DNA of 64,000 bases, taken from the NCBI RefSeq assembly GCF_024679245.1, contig NC_090176.1, positions 22,488,546 to 22,552,545 of the forward strand, read 5' to 3'. The position numbers and the translations under genes are program-made. The DNA comes from Pseudorasbora parva. Lineage: Eukaryota > Chordata > Actinopteri > Cypriniformes > Gobionidae. The notes beneath the pieces were generated by a model. That model was not told the DNA's origin. It was given only the letters and a program-made list of their open reading frames with translations, and did not search any database. Below are positions 11,796-25,050 of the stretch, in pieces (position 1 is the first letter of the stretch; the number at the start of each line of letters is the position of its first letter).

Positions 11796-13650
11796 TTAAA
11801 GCTGCAAGCAGCATTTAGCGGGGTTCAAGCCTTTAAGGCCTTTAAAGCACATAGGCATTAAAGACATTAAGTTTTATTTAGCAAGATTTTAAACACTGAA
11901 ATAATAGATGGAAAAGTCCATTTACAGCCAATATAGGCAATTTACCATAAAAAATGCATGGTTTTTATAGCTTTTTAACAGTTATAGCGCCACCTATAGT
12001 CCGATCTCTTTAAAACTTTTCATGCTTCATCAGCATGTCATGCTACATATACCCAACAATTTTCGTGAATTTTTGAGCTTCCCTTTTGAGTTAGCGCCAA
12101 CTAGTGGCCGATTTCCTTCAAAAATCTTACAGACCTCTAGGACCATGAGTCAAACATGCCCACCAAGTTTCGTTCCAATCGGCCTCTGTTAACCTTGTCT
12201 AATAGGTGCTCAAATTTCATTGGCCGATGGCGGCCATGTTTTTTGAGATACGCCAATGTCTGCATACCAATTTTCAGGTTAATTGGACTAGCGATCGCGT
12301 GGTTATAGCCCTTTTCATGTTTTTTCTTTCACATTATAGCGCCACCAAGTGGCCAATCATCGCAATATTTTTATCGTGACCTCAAATTGAGCCGATATAC
12401 ATGTGTACCAAGTTTGGTGACGATATCTCATTTCCTTCTTGAGTTATAGCCTTTTTAGTAAAATAGGCTCCGCCCTGAACGTCCATTTTGAAGCCAATTA
12501 GCAAAAATGAATTGAAATTTCAACTTTTTTTCGATAACTATTGATAAACAGAGACCAGAGAACATTTTGACACTGGTTTGGTTCCGATCGGTCAAAAAAC
12601 CAGGGACTAGTTTGCAAAAGTAGGTTTTTAACATAATTGTGAATATTTAATTAATGATTTGATTGACAGCAATGATTCCAGAGGCAAATTTGTTCAGCAT
12701 GAGGAGATCTATCATATGATATGCATATTTTGTAAGTGCGTGAAAAAACACGTGATTTCAGAGCCATAAAACTCGTTAGCGCCAACTAGTGGCCGATTTC
12801 TTTCAAAATTCTTACAGACCTCTAGGACCATGAGTCAAACATGCCCATCAAGTTTCGTTCCGATCGGCCTCTGTTAACCCCATCTAATAGGTGCTCAAAT
12901 TTCATTGGCCGATGGCGGCCATGTTTTTTGAGATACGCCAATGTCCTCATAGACGTACATGGGGCCTTGGACCAAGACACTGCATACCAATTTTCAGGTC
13001 AATCGGACTAGCGGTCGCGTGGTTACAGCCCTTTTCATGTTTTTTTCGCATTATAGCGCCACCAAGTGGCCAATCATCGCGATTTTTTTATCGTGACCTC
13101 AAATTGAGCCGATATACATGTGTACCAAGTTTGGTGACGATATCTCATTTCCTTCTTGAGTTATAGCCTTTTTAGTAAAATAGGCTCCGCCCTGAACGTC
13201 CATTTTGAAGCCAATTAGCATAAATGAATCGAAATTTCAACTTTTTTTTGATAACTATTGATAAACAGAGACCAGAGAACATTTTGACACTGGTTTGGTT
13301 CCGATCGGTCAAAAAACCAGGGACTAGTTTGCAAAAGTAGGTTTTCAATAAAATTCAAAATGGCGGAAAAATTTGCATACTGGAAATAAAATCTGAGATA
13401 TACATTTTGTTCGCCAAGGACTCAGCTTTCCAATGATATATGACACTTGAGTGTGGACCAAACGGTTTAGGAGTTATGAGCCTTTTCTCGCAATTGATTG
13501 CTATAGCGCCACCTATGGGCCAATTGGGGTCATAGCTTCTCAGGGTCTCCCCAACATGAGTACTACCATCTGACAAAGTTTCAAATTTCCAGCTCTTACG
13601 GTTTGGTCTGCACGATGCGTTTTAGCGGAGAATAATAATAATAATAATAA
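11796..13650 (+). repeat. U9, A-head unit with duplicated middle (recurrent block type)
   Basis: A short-body start (A1 fused to A2) is followed by A3, A4 and a B2 that switches at about 12590-12635 into the 3' half of B1. It then runs through a second A2, A3, A4, B2 and A5. This hybrid is what unequal exchange between B modules would create. Near-identical copies are U23, U26 and U35. Confidence 0.9.
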
Positions 13651-15413
13651 TTAAAGCTGCGAGCAGCATTTAGCGGGGTTCAAGCCATTTAAGCTCTTTA
13701 AGCATTTGACACCTTTTGCATGAAAGGCTTTTAAGCACTGAATGAATTTGAGAGATATCAGGTGAAATGAAGTGATAAACTGACAAAATGTGATTTTAAA
13801 TTTTATAATAGTGACTTTATAAAGTCTAAATATGAATTGATCAGGAGAGTGCAGAGAATCATACTGCTGTGGTTTGGTTCCGATCAGGCAAAAAACCTAG
13901 GACTAGTTTGCAAAACGAGGTTTTTAACATAATTGTGAATATTTAAATAAAGATTTGATTGACAGTATTGGTTATAGAGGCAGAGTTGTTCAGTATGAGA
14001 AGATCTATCATAATATATGCATATTATGTGGCTGTTTTAACCCCACCTGATTACAGAGATTCACCATAGGGAATACATGGTTTTCAAAGCTTTTTAACAC
14101 TTATAGCGCCCCCTATACTCCGATCTCCATAAAACTTTGCACGTGTCTTCAACATGTTATGCCACATATACACAACAATTTTCGTGAAGTTTTGAGTTTC
14201 CCCTTAGGATTTATAGGCTGTTGAGTGTATTTTGCCACGCCTCTTTTCTAAATGGCCCTGTTATAGCCATCCAAATGCAAAAAATCTACTTTTTTTTGAT
14301 AATTATTGATCTAGAGAGTCCAGAGAATTGTCCTAGACTGGTTTGGTTCTGATTGGGCAAAAAACCAGGGACTAGTTCGCGAAAGTAGGTTTTTAACATA
14401 ATTGCAAATATTTATTTAACAATTTGATTGACAGCAATGTTTCTAGAGGCAAAGTTGTTCAACATGAGGAGATCTATCATATGATGTGCATATTTTGCCA
14501 ATGTGTGCAACACCACGTGATTGCAGAGCCATAAAACTCGTTAGCGCCAACTAGTGGCCAATTTCTTTCAAAATTCTTACAGAACTCTAGGACCATGAGT
14601 CAAACAGGCCCACTGAGTTTCGTTTCGATCTACCTCCGTTAACCCTGTCTAATAGGTGCTCAAATTTCATTGGCCGATGGCGGCCATGTTTTTTGAGATA
14701 CGCCAATGTTCTCATAGACAGACATGGGACCTTGGGCCAAGACACTGCATACCAATTTTCCAGTCAATCGGACTAGCGGTCGCGTGGTTATAGCCTTTTT
14801 TGTGTTTTTTCCATGTTATAGCGCCACCCAGTGGCCAATCGTCGCGATTTTTTTATCGTGACCAAAGACTGAGCCCATACACATGTGTACCAAGTTTGAT
14901 GAAGATATCTCATTTCTTGCTGGAGTTATAGCCTCTTTATTAAAATAGGCTCCGCCTTAAATGTACATTTCCACGCCCCTTTACGTTCATGAGTCAAAAT
15001 TTCAACTTTTTTTTGATAATTATTGATATTCAGACTAGAGAGAACATTTTGGCACTGGTTTGGTTCTGATATGTCAAAAAACCAGGGACTAGTTCGCAAA
15101 AGTAGGTTTTTGACAAAATTCAAAATGGCGGAAAAATTTGCATACCGGAAATGAAATCGGAGATATACGTTTTGTTCATCATGGTCTCAGCTTTCCAATG
15201 ATATAAGACACTTGACCCTTAGGATGAACAGTTTAGGAGTTATGAGCCATTTTGCGTTTTTGGTTGCTGTAGCGCCACCTATTGGCCAATCTGGCTCATA
15301 ATTTGATAACCTCTCCTCGATTTTTGGACTACCTATTGACAAAGTTTGAAGTCTGTAGCATTTACGGTTTGGTCTGCACGATGAGTTTTACGGCAGAATA
15401 ATAATAATAATAA
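13651..15413 (+). repeat. U10, G-head unit
   Basis: G-head unit lacking the ~30-bp segment after GATTACAGAGAT. Private variants (CACGTGTCTTCAACATG, ATATACACAACAATT, GGCTGTTGAG) are shared only with U15, which is therefore a sister copy. It ends in (AAT)n. Confidence 0.89.
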
Positions 15414-16795
15414 TTAAAGCTGCAAGCAGCATTTAGCGGGGTTCAAGCCTTTAAGGCCTTTTAAGCACATAGGCATTAAAGACACTAAGTTTTATTTAGC
15501 AAGGTTTTAAACACTAAAATAATAGATGGAAAAGTCCATTTACAGCCAAAATAGGCAATTTACCATAGGAAATGCATGGTTTTAATAGCTTTTTCACAGT
15601 TATAGCGCCACCTATAGTCCGATCTCTTTAAAACATTGCATGCTTCATCAGCATGTTATGCCACATGTACCCAACGATTTTCGTGAAGTTTTGAGTTTCC
15701 CCTTAGGATTTATAGGCATTTGAGTGTATTTTGCCACGCCTCTTTTTTAAATGGCCCTGTTATAGCCATCCAAATGCAAAAGTTCAACTTTTTTTTGATA
15801 GTTATTGATCTAAAGAGTCCAGACAACTGTCCTAGACTTGTTTGGTTCTGATCGGGCAAAAAACCAGGGTCAAGTTCACAAAAGTAGGTTTTTAACATAA
15901 TTACAAATATTTAATTAACGATTTGATTGACAGCAATGGCCCTAGAGGCAAAGTTGTTCAACATGAGGAGATCTATCATATGATATGCATATTTTGCGGA
16001 TGTATGCAACACCACGTGATTACAGAGCCATAAACATAATAGGTGCTCAAATTTCATTGGCCTATGGCGGCCATGTTTTTTGAGATACGCCAATGTCCTC
16101 ATAGACATACATGGTACCTTGGGCCACGACACCGCATACCAATTTTCAAGTCAATCGGACTAGCGGTTGTGTGGTTATAGCCGTTTTTGTGTTTTTTTCA
16201 TGTTATATCGCCACCAAGTGGCCAATTGTCGCGATATTTTTATCGTGACCAAAGACTGAGCCCATACACATGTGTACCAGGTTTGGTGAAGATATCTCAT
16301 TTCCTTCTTGAGTTATAGCCTTTTTAATAAAATAGGCTCCGCCCTGAACGTCCATTTTGAAGCCCCTTAGCAAAAATGAATCGAAATTTCAATTTTTTTT
16401 GATAACTATTGATAATTAGACACTAGAGAACATTTTGACCTTGGTTTGGTTCCGATCGGTCAAAAAACCAGGGACTAGTTCTCAAAAGTAGATTTTCAAC
16501 AAAATTCAAAATGGCGGAAAATTTTTCATGACGGAAATAAAATCGGAGATATACGTTTTGTTTGTCAAGGACTCAGCTTTCCAATGATATAAGACACTTG
16601 AGTGTGGACCAAACCGTTTAGGAGTTATGAGCCCTTTCTCGCAATTGATTGCTATAGCGCCACCTATAGGCCAATCTGGCTCATAATTTGATAACTTCTC
16701 CTCGATTTTTGGACTACCTTCGGGTAAAGTTTCAAGTCTCTAGCCCTTACGGTTTGGTCTGCACGATGCGTTTTATCGGAGAATAATAATAATAA
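15414..16795 (+). repeat. U11, A-head unit without A2
   Basis: Same lineage as U3, U16 and the first half of U19: B1 is kept but GAGCCATAAA joins CATAATAGGTGC, removing module A2. It ends in a short (AAT)n that meets a G-head. Confidence 0.88.
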
Positions 16796-18555
16796 TTAAA
16801 GCTGCGAGCAGCATTTAGCGGGGTTCAAGCCATTTAAGGTTTTTAAGCATTTGACACCTTTTGCATGAAAGGCTTTTAAGCACTGAATGAATTTGAGAGA
16901 TATCAGGTGAAATGAAGTGATAAACTGACAAAATGTGATTTTAAATATTATAATAATGACTTTATAAAGTCTAAATATGAATTGATCAGGAGAGTGCAGA
17001 GAATCATACTGCTGTGGTTTGGTTCCGATCAGGCAAAAAACCTAGGACTAGTTTGCAAAACGAGGTTTTTAACATAATTGTGAATATTTAAATAAAGATT
17101 TGATTGACAGTATTGGTTATAGAGGCAATGTTGTTCAGTATGAGAAGATCTATCATAATATATGCATATTATGTGGCTGTTTTAACCCCACCTGATTACA
17201 GAGATTCACCATAGGGAATACATGGTTTTCAAAGCTTTTTAACACTTATAGCGCCCCCTATACTCCGATCTCCATAAAACTTTGCATGTGTCTTCAACAT
17301 GTTATGCCACATATACCCAACATTTTTCGTGAAGTTTTGAGTTTTCCCTTAGGATTTATAGGCTTTTGAGTGTATTTTGCCACGCCTCTTTTCTAAATGG
17401 CCCTGTTATAGCCATGCAAATGCAAAAAATCTACATTTTTTTGATAATTATTGATCTAGAGTGTCCAGAGAATTGTCCTAGACTGGTTTGGTTCTGATTG
17501 GGCAAAAAACCAGGGACTAGTTCGCAAAAGTAGGTTTTTAACATAATTGCAAATATTTATTTAATGATTTGATTGACAGCAATGGTTCTGGAGGCAAAGT
17601 TGTTCAACATGAGGAGATCTATCATATGATATGCATATTTTGCCGATGTGTGCAACGCCACGTGATTGCAGAGCCATAAAACTCGTTAGCGCCAGCTAGT
17701 GGCCGATTTCTTTCAAAATTCTTACAGACCTCTAGGACCATGAGTTAAACATGCCCACTGAGTTTTGTTCCGATCGACCTCCGTTAACCCTGTCTAATAG
17801 GTACTCAAATTTCATTGGCCGATGGCGGCCATGTTTTTTGAGATACGCCAATGTTCTCATAGACAGACATGGTACCTTGGGCCAAGACATTGCATACCAA
17901 TTTTCCAGTCAATCGGACTAGCGGTCGCGTGGTTATAGCCCTTTTTGTGTTTTTTCCATGTTATAGCGCCACCAAGTGGCCAATCGTCGCGATTTTTTTA
18001 TCGTGACCAAAGACTGAGCCCATACACATGTGTACCAAGTTTGGTGAAGATATCTCATTTCTTGCTGTAGTTATAGCCTCTTTAGTAAAATAGGCTCCGC
18101 CTTAAATGTACATTTCCACGCCCCTTTTCGTTCATGAGTCAAAATTTCAACTTTTTTTTGATAATTATTGATATTCAGACTAGAGAGAACATTTTGGCAC
18201 TGGTTTGGTTCTGATATGTCAAAAAACCAGGGACTAGTTCGCAAAAGTAGGTTTTTGACAAAATTCAAAATGGCGGAAAAATTTGCATACCGGAAATGAA
18301 ATCGGAGATATACGTTTTGTTCGTCATGGTCTCAGCTTTCCAATGATATAAGACACTTGACCCTTAGGATGAACGGTTTAGGAGTTATGAGCCATTTCGC
18401 GTTTTTGGTTGCTGTAGCGCCACCTATTGGCCAATCTGGCTCATAATTTGATAACCTCTCCTCGATTTTTGGACTACCTATTGACAAAGTTTGAAGTCTC
18501 TAGCATTTACGGTTTGGTCTGCACGATGAGTTTTACGGCAGAATAATAATAATAA
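16796..18555 (+). repeat. U12, G-head unit
   Basis: G-head unit of the 30-bp-deleted lineage. It has the B2 leader CTTAAATGTACATTTCC and the GACCCTTAGGATGAACGG variant before A5. It is very close to U13, U14 and U27, forming a run of recent copies. Confidence 0.89.
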
Positions 18556-20327
18556 TTAAAGCTGCGAGCAGCATTTAGCGGGGTTCAAGCCATTTAAGGT
18601 CTTTAAGCATTTGACACCTTTTGCATGAAAGGCTTTTAAGCACTGAATGAATTTGAGAGATATCAGGTGAAATGAAGTGATAAACTGACAAAATGTGATT
18701 TTAAATATTATAATAATGACTTTATAAAGTCTAAATATGAATTGATCAGGAGAGTGCAGAGAATCATACTGCTGTGGTTTGGTTCCGATCAGGCAAAAAA
18801 CCTAGGACTAGTTTGCAAAATGAGGTTTTTAACATAATTGTGAATATTTAAATAAAGATTTGATTGACAGTATTGGTTATAGAGGCAAAGTTTTTCAGTA
18901 TGAGAAGATCTATCATAATATATGCATATTATGTGGCTGTTTTAACCCCACCTGATTACAGAGATTCACCATAGGGAATACATGGTTTTCAAAGCTTTTT
19001 AACACTTATAGCGCCCCCTATTCTCCGATCGCCATAAAACTTTGCATGTTTCTTCAACATGTTATGCCACATATACCCAACAATTTTCGTGAAGTTTTGA
19101 GTTTCCCCTTAGGATTTGTAGGCTTTTGAGTGTATTTTGCCACGCCTCTTTTCTAAATGGCCCTGTTATAGCCATCCAAATGCAAAAAATCAACTTTTTT
19201 TTGATAATTATTGATCTAGAGAGTCCAGAGAATTGTCCTAGACTGGTTTGGTTCTGATTGGGCAAAAAACCAGGGACTAGTTCGCAAAAGTAGGTTTTTA
19301 ACATTATTGCAAATATTTATTTAACGATTTAATTGCCAAAAATGGTTCCAGAGGCAAAGTTGTTCAGCATGAGGAGATCTATCATATGATATGCATATTT
19401 TGCCGATGTGTGCAACACCACGTGATTGCAGAGCCATAAAACTTGTTAGCGCCAACTAGTGGCCGATTTCTTTCAAAATTCTTACAGACCTCTAGGACCA
19501 TGAGTCAAACATGCCCACTGAGTTTTGTTCCGATCGACCTCCGTTAACCCTGTCTAATAGGTGCTCAAATTTCATTGGCCGATGGCGGCCATGTTTTTTG
19601 AGATACGCCAATGTCCTCATAGACAGACATGGTACCTTGGGCCAAGACATTGCATACCAATTTTCCAGTCAATCGGACTAGCAGTCACGTGGTTATAGCC
19701 CTTTTTGTGTTTTTTCCATGTTATAGCGCCACCAAGTGGCCAATCGTTTCGATTTTTTTATCGTGACCAAAGACTGAGCCCATACACATGTGTACCAAGT
19801 TTGGTGAAGATATCTCATTTCTTGCTGTAGTTATAGCCTCTTTAGTAAAATAGGCTCCGCCTTAAATGTACATTTCCACGCCCCTTTTCGTTCATGAGTC
19901 AAAATTTCAACTTTTTTTTGATAATTATTGATATTCAGACTAGAGAGAACATTTTGGCACTGGTTTGGTTCTGATATGTCAAAAAACCAGGGACTAGTTC
20001 GCAAAAGTAGGTTTTTGACAAAATTCAAAATGGCGGAAAAATTTGCATACCGGAAATGAAATCGGAGATATACGTTTTGTTCGTCATGGTCTCAGCTTTC
20101 CAATGATATAAGACACTTGACCCTTAGGACGAACGGTTTAGGAGTTATGAGCCATTTCGCGTTTTTGGTTGCTGTAGCGCCACCTATTGGCCAATCTGGC
20201 TCATAATTTGATAACCTCTCCTCGATTTTTGGACTACCTATTGACAAAGTTTGAAGTCTCTAGCATTTACGGTTTGGTCTGCACGATGAGTTTTACGGCA
20301 GAATAATAATAATAATAATAATAATAA
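18556..20327 (+). repeat. U13, G-head unit
   Basis: Close relative of U12 and U14. Its own changes include TTGCCAAAAATGGTTCC in the spacer after B1 and CAATCGTTTCGATT in A4. It ends in a longer (AAT)n. Confidence 0.89.
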
Positions 20328-22091
20328 TTAAAGCTGCGAGCAGCATTTAGCGGGGTTCAAGCCATTTAAGGTTTTTAAGCATTTGACACCTTTTGCATGA
20401 AAGGCTTTTAAGCACTGAATGAATTTGAGAGATATCAGGTGAAATGAAGTGATAAACTGACAAAATGTGATTTTAAATATTATAATAATGACTTTATAAA
20501 GTCTAAATATGAATTGATCAGGAGAGTGCAGAGAATCATACTGCTGTGGTTTGGTTCCGATCAGGCAAAAAACCTAGGACTAGTTTGCAAAACGAGGTTT
20601 TTAACATAATTGTGAATATTTAAATAAAGATTTGATTGACAGTATTGGTTATAGAGGCAAAGTTGTTCAGTATGAGAAGATCTATCATAATATATGCATA
20701 TTATGTGGCTGTTTTAACCCCACCTGATTACAGAGATTCACCATAGGGAATACATGGTTTTCAAAGCTTTTTAACACTTATAGCACCCCCTATACTCCGA
20801 TCTCCATAAAACTTTGCATGTGTCTTCAACATGTACCCACATATACCCAACAATTTCCGTGAAGTTTTGAGTTTTCCCTTAGGATTTATAGGCTTTTGAG
20901 TGTATTTTGCCACGCCTCTTTTCTAAATGGCCCTGTTATAGCCATTCAAATGCAAAAAATCTACTTTTTTTTGATAATTATTGATCTAGAGAGTCCAGAG
21001 AATTGTCCTAGACTGGTTTGGTTCTGATTGGGCAAATAACCAGGGACTAGTTCGCAAAAGTAGGTTTTTAACATAATTGCAAATATTTATTTAATGATTT
21101 GATTGACAGCAATGGTTCTGGAGGCAAAGTTGTTCAACATGAGGAGATCTATCATATGATATGCATATTTTGCCGATGTGTGCAACGCCACGTGATTGCA
21201 GAGCCATAAAACTCGTTAGCGCCAGCTAGTGGCCGATTTCTTTCAAAATTCTTACAGACCTCTAGGACCATGAGTTAAACATGCCCACTGAGTTTTGTTC
21301 CGATTGACCTCCGTTAACCCTGTCTAATAGGTGCTCAAATTTCATTGGCCGATGGCGGCCATGTTTTTTGAGATACACCAATGTTCTCATAGACAGACAT
21401 GGTACCTTGGGCCAAGACACTGCATACCAATTTTCAAGTCAATCGGACTAGCGGTCGCGTGGTTATAGCCCTTTTTGTGTTTTTTCCATGTTATAGCGCC
21501 ACCAAGTGGCCAATCGTCGCGATTTTTTTATCGTGACCAAAGACTGAGCCCATACACATGTGTACCAAGTTTGGTGAAGATATCTCATTTCTTGCTGTAG
21601 TTATAGCCTCTTTAGTAAAATAGGCTCCGCCTTAAATGTACATTTCCACGCCCCTTTTCGTTCATGAGTCAAAATTTCAACTTTTTTTTGATAATTATTG
21701 ATATTCAGACTAGAGAGAACATTTTGGCACTGGTTTGGTTCTGATATGTCAAAAAACCAGGGACTAGTTCGCAAAAGTAGGTTTTTGACAAAATTCAAAA
21801 TGGCGGAAAAATTTTCATACCGGAAATGAAATCGGAGATATACGTTTTGTTCGTCATGGTCTCAGCTTTCCAATGATATAAGACACTTGACCCTTAGGAT
21901 GAACGGTTTAGGAGTTATGCGCCATTTCGCGTTTTTGGTTGCTGTAGCGCCACCTATTGGCCAATCTGGCTCATAATTTGATAACCTCTCCTCGATTTTT
22001 GGACTACCTATTGACAAAGTTTGAAGTCTCTAGCATTTACGGTTTGGTCTGCACGATGAGTTTTACGGCAGAATAATAATAATAATAATAA
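20328..22091 (+). repeat. U14, G-head unit
   Basis: Close relative of U12 and U13, with a small change in A1 (AACATGTACCCACATATACCC). It ends in (AAT)n at about 22090, where the next unit starts without its head. Confidence 0.89.
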
Positions 22092-23589
22092 CTAGGACTA
22101 GTTTGCAAAACGAGGTTTTTAACATAATTGTGAATATTTCAATAAAGATTTGATTGACAGTATTGGTTATAGAGGCAGAGTTGTTCAGTATGAGAAGATC
22201 TATCATAATATATGCATATTATGTGGCTGTTTTAACCCCACCTGATTACAGAGATTCACCATAGGGAATACATGGTTTTCAAAGCTTTTTAACACTTATA
22301 GCGCCCCCTATACTCCGATCTCCATAAAACTTTGCACGTGTCTTCAACATGTTATGCCACATATACACAACAATTTTCGTGAAGTTTTGAGTTTCCCCTT
22401 AGGATTTATAGGCTGTTGAGTGTATTTTGCCACGCCTCTTTTCTAAATGGCCCTGTTATAGCCATCCAAATGCAAAAAATCTACTTTTTTTGATAATTAT
22501 TGATCTAGAGAGTCCAGAGAATTGTCCTAGACTGGTTTGGTTCTGATTGGGCAAAAAACCAGAGACTAGTTCGCGAAAGTAGGTTTTTAACATAATTGCA
22601 AATATTTATTTAACAATTTGATTGACAGCAATGTTTCTAGAGGCAAAGTTGTTCAACATGAGGAGATCTATCATATGATGTGCATATTTTGCCTATGTGT
22701 GCAACACCACGTGATTGCAGAGCCATAAAACTCGTTAGCGCCAACTAGTGGCCAATTTCTATCAAAATTCTTACAGAACTCTAGGACCATGAGTCAAACA
22801 GGCCCACTGAGTTTCGTTTCGATCTACCTCCGTTAACCCTGTCTAATAGGTGCTCAAATTTCATTGGCCGATGGCAGCCATGTTTTTTGAGATACGCCAA
22901 TGTTCTCATAGACAGACATGGGACCTTGGGCCAAGACACTGCATACCAATTTTCCAGTCAATCGGACTAGCGGTCGCGTGGTTATAGCCATTTTTGTGTT
23001 TTTTCCATGTTATAGCGCCACCCAGTGGCCAATCGTCGCGATTTTTTTATCGTGACCAAAGACTGAGCCCATACACATGTGTACCAAGTTTGATGAAGAT
23101 ATCTCATTTTTTGCTGGAGTTATAGCCTCTTTATTAAAATAGGCTCCGCCTTAAATGTACATTTCCACGCCCCTTTACGTTCATGAGTCAAAATTTCAAC
23201 TTTTTTTTGATAATTATTGATATTCAGACTAGAGAGAACATTTTGGCACTGGTTTGGTTCTGATATGTCAAAAAACCAGGGACTAGTTCGCAAAAGTAGG
23301 TTTTTGACAAAATTCAAAATGGCGGAAAAATTTGCATACCGGAAATGAAATCGGAGATATACGTTTTGTTCGTCATGGTCTCAGCTTTCCAATGATATAA
23401 GACACTTGACCCTTAGGACAAACGATTTAAGAGTTATGAGCCATTTTGCGTTTTTGGTTGCTGTAGCGCCACCTATTGGCCAATCTGGCTCATAATTTGA
23501 TAACCTCTCCTCGATTTTTGGACTACCTATTGACAAAGTTTGAAGTCTCTAGCATTTACGGTTTGGTCTGCACGATGAGTTTTACGGCA

Positions 23590-23622
<33 letters not shown>
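22092..23622 (+). repeat. U15, 5'-truncated G-type unit
   Basis: The unit starts abruptly at CTAGGACTAGTTTGCAAAAC, corresponding to position 13897 of U10, so about 245 bp of head and leader are missing. From there it follows U10, including its private variants. The missing 5' end joined to an AAT tract suggests a truncated insertion or a deletion. Confidence 0.88.
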
Positions 23623-23623
<1 letters not shown>

Positions 23624-25050
23624 TAAAGCTGCTAGCAGCATTTAGCGGGGTTCAAGCCTTTAAGGCCTTTTAAGCACATAGGCATTAAAGACACTAAGTT
23701 TTATTTAGCAAGGTTTTAAACACTAAAATAATAGATGGAAAAGTCCATTTACAGCCAATATAGGCAATTTACCATAGGAAATGCATGGTTTTTATAGCTT
23801 TTTCACAGTTATAGCGCCACCTATAGTCCGATCTCTTTAAAACATTGCATGCTTCATCACCATGTTATGCCACATATACCCAACGATTTTCGTGAAGTTT
23901 TGAGTTTCCCCTTAGGATTTATAGGCATTTGAGTGTATTTTGCCACGCCTCTTTTTTAAATGGCCCTGTTATAGCCATCCAAATGCAAAAGTTCAACTTT
24001 TTTTGATAGTTATTGATCTAGAGAGTCCAGAGAACTGTCTTAGACTTGTTTGGTCCTATTTTTTTAGGAATTATCCTAGACTGGTTTGGTTCTGATCGGG
24101 CAAAAAACCAGGGTCAAGTTCACAAAAGTAGGTTTTTAACATAATTATGAATATTTAATTAACGATTTGATTGACAGCAATGGCCCTAGAGGCAAAGTTG
24201 TTCAACATGAGGAGATCTATCATATGATATGCATATTTTGCGGATGTATGCAACACCACGTGATTACAGAGCCATAAACATAATAGGTGCTCAAATTTCA
24301 TTGGCCTATGGCGGCCATGTTTTTTGAGATATGCCAATGTCCTCATAGACATACATGGTACCTTGGGCCACGACACCGCATACCAATTTTCAAGTCAATC
24401 GGACTAGCGGTCCTGTGGTTATAGCCGTTTTTGTGTTTTTTTCATGTTATAGCGCCACCAAGTGGCCAATTGTCGCGATATTTTTAACGTGACCAAAGAC
24501 TGAGCCCTTACACATGTGTACCAAGTTTGGTGAAGATATCTCATTTCCTTCTTGAGTTATAGCCTTTTTAGTAAAATAGGCTCCACCCTAAACGTCCATT
24601 TTGAAGCCCCTTAGCAAAAATGAATCAAAATTTCAATTTTTTTTTTGATAATTATTGATAGTCAGACTAGACAGAACATTTTGGCTCTGGTTTGGTTCCG
24701 ATATGTCAAAAAACCAGGGACTAGTTTGCAAAAGTAGGTTTTTGACAAAATTCAAAATGGCGGAAAAATTTTCATGACGGAAATGAAATCGGAGATAAAC
24801 GTTTTGTTCGCCAAGGACTCAGCTTTCCAATGATATAAGACACTTGAGTGTGGACCAAACGGTTTAGGAGTTATGAGCCCTTTCTCGCAATTGATTGCTA
24901 TAGCGCCACCTATAGGCCAATCTGGCTCATAATTTGATAACCTCTCCTCGATTTTTGGACTACCTTCGGGTAAAGTTTGAAGTCTCTAGCCCTTACGGTT
25001 TGGTCTGCATGATGCGTTTTATCGGAGAATAATAATAATAATAATAATAA
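23623..25050 (+). repeat. U16, A-type unit with CTAG head variant
   Basis: The head has GCTGCTAGCAGC, a perfect 12-bp palindrome. The body is of the U3/U11 lineage (no A2). Near 24055-24095 it has a small imperfect duplication of the B1 core (CCTAGACTGGTTTGG appears again after TTTGGTCC and a T tract). It ends in (AAT)n. Confidence 0.88.

Noticed and set aside
12891..13166. 91-codon frame MLKFHWPMAAMFFEIRQC..., present four times almost unchanged
   Set aside because: It is kept only in the near-identical U9-type blocks and covers A3-A4; other units have stops in the same frame. Recent block duplication explains the likeness.
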